Assembly (NCBI RefSeq): GCF_006539505.1
Contig: NZ_BJND01000012.1
Location: 1 to 64,000 of the forward strand
Direction: 5' to 3'
DNA: 64,000 nucleotides
From: Streptomyces spinoverrucosus
GTDB taxonomy: Bacteria > Actinomycetota > Actinomycetes > Streptomycetales > Streptomycetaceae
Shown here in pieces: positions 63,846 through 64,000 of the stretch. The notes beneath the pieces were generated by a model, which searched no databases, was not told the DNA's origin, and saw only the letters and a list, made by a program, of their open reading frames with translations. The position numbers and the translations under genes were made by a program. Every line of letters starts with the position of its first letter. Within the stretch, counting starts at the first letter, position 1.

Positions 63846-64000
63846 GTGATCTCCCGAATCGATCTGCGCGGCGACGCCCTCCCGGAGGGTCCCGCCCTGC
63901 GCGACCTGCTGCCCCGAGCCGACTTCGATGTTCAGGCCGCCCTGGAGAAGGTGCGCCCGATCTGCGAGGCCGTGCATCATCGGGGCGACGCGGCGCTGAT
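63846..64000 (+). CDS. hisD: Histidinol dehydrogenase, N-terminal part (partial)
   Basis: The first 51 codons of HisD are present, beginning [20 protein letters not shown], then [20 protein letters not shown] and HHRGDAALI. HisD oxidises histidinol to histidine. The start is GTG; GAGAAT lies seven bases upstream and may be a -10 box, with no ribosome-binding site visible. The gene runs out of the window, so the zinc and active-site residues are not seen. Confidence 0.88.
   Translation, partial: MISRIDLRGDALPEGPALRDLLPRADFDVQAALEKVRPICEAVHHRGDAAL

Overview
This window is a piece of a Streptomyces chromosome, or that of a very close relative. GC content is very high, with strongly GC-biased third codon positions. 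GTG and TTG starts are frequent and several starts look leaderless. The gene order, from thiE/metF through the division and cell-wall (dcw) cluster to dnaE and hisD, follows the conserved Streptomyces core (compare S. coelicolor SCO2104 down to SCO2054, recalled from general knowledge and not searched). No prophage, insertion sequence, CRISPR array, tRNA or rRNA gene was seen.

Layout. (1) 1-4.4 kb: the end of thiE, metF, a membrane protein with a Tyr/Gln/Gly-rich tail, a CrtI-like FAD oxidoreductase and a DUF4126 membrane protein. (2) 4.4-8.5 kb: a G-run array with a terminator, then a minus-strand operon of degenerate ABC ATPase, YhgE/Pip export protein and TetR regulator, with a 22-bp palindromic operator in front. 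(3) 8.5-10.9 kb: a SAV_6107-type protein behind a DNA-damage-type promoter, a methyltransferase and a DUF3040 protein. (4) 10.9-16.7 kb: a minus-strand MoxR / DUF58 / transglutaminase operon and a beta carbonic anhydrase. (5) 16.8-35.1 kb: the dcw cluster rsmH-ftsL-ftsI-murE-murF-mraY-murD-ftsW-murG-ftsQ-ftsZ, continuing as pgeF-yggS-sepF-yggT-divIVA and closed by a strong terminator. (6) 35.2-38.7 kb: ileS on the minus strand with an upstream Ile T-box. (7) 39-45.4 kb: a very long histone-H1-like/DksA zinc-finger fusion, lspA, rluD, a GNAT protein and a CPA1 antiporter. (8) 45.5-52.1 kb: an MscS-type channel, a dienelactone-hydrolase-like protein, a Tat-exported PhoD phosphatase, a membrane-anchored DsbA-like thioredoxin, a membrane protein and a DUF2252 protein. 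(9) 52.2-64 kb: dnaE, two very small genes (a 54-aa hydrophilic protein and a 24-aa ribosomal-protein-like one), a NYN-domain protein, an ABC exporter, a DUF2567-like protein, YbaK, a LON-substrate-domain protein, a repeat-rich membrane protein and the start of hisD.

How the genes work together. The centre makes lipid II (MurE, F, D, G and MraY), polymerises and cross-links it (FtsW, FtsI), and places the machinery (FtsZ, SepF, FtsQ, FtsL for septa; DivIVA for hyphal tips). Many of these genes overlap by four bases and are probably translationally coupled. Much of the rest is housekeeping: DNA replication, tRNA charging and proofreading, lipoprotein processing, rRNA modification, folate, histidine and thiamine metabolism.

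The most unusual items are the roughly 700-residue Ala/Lys repeat arm on the DksA-type protein, the FUS-like low-complexity tail on a membrane protein, two promoters matching the PafBC (RecA-NDp) pattern in front of the SAV_6107-type gene and dnaE, the Walker-A-defective ABC subunit, and several tiny or precisely coupled ORFs.
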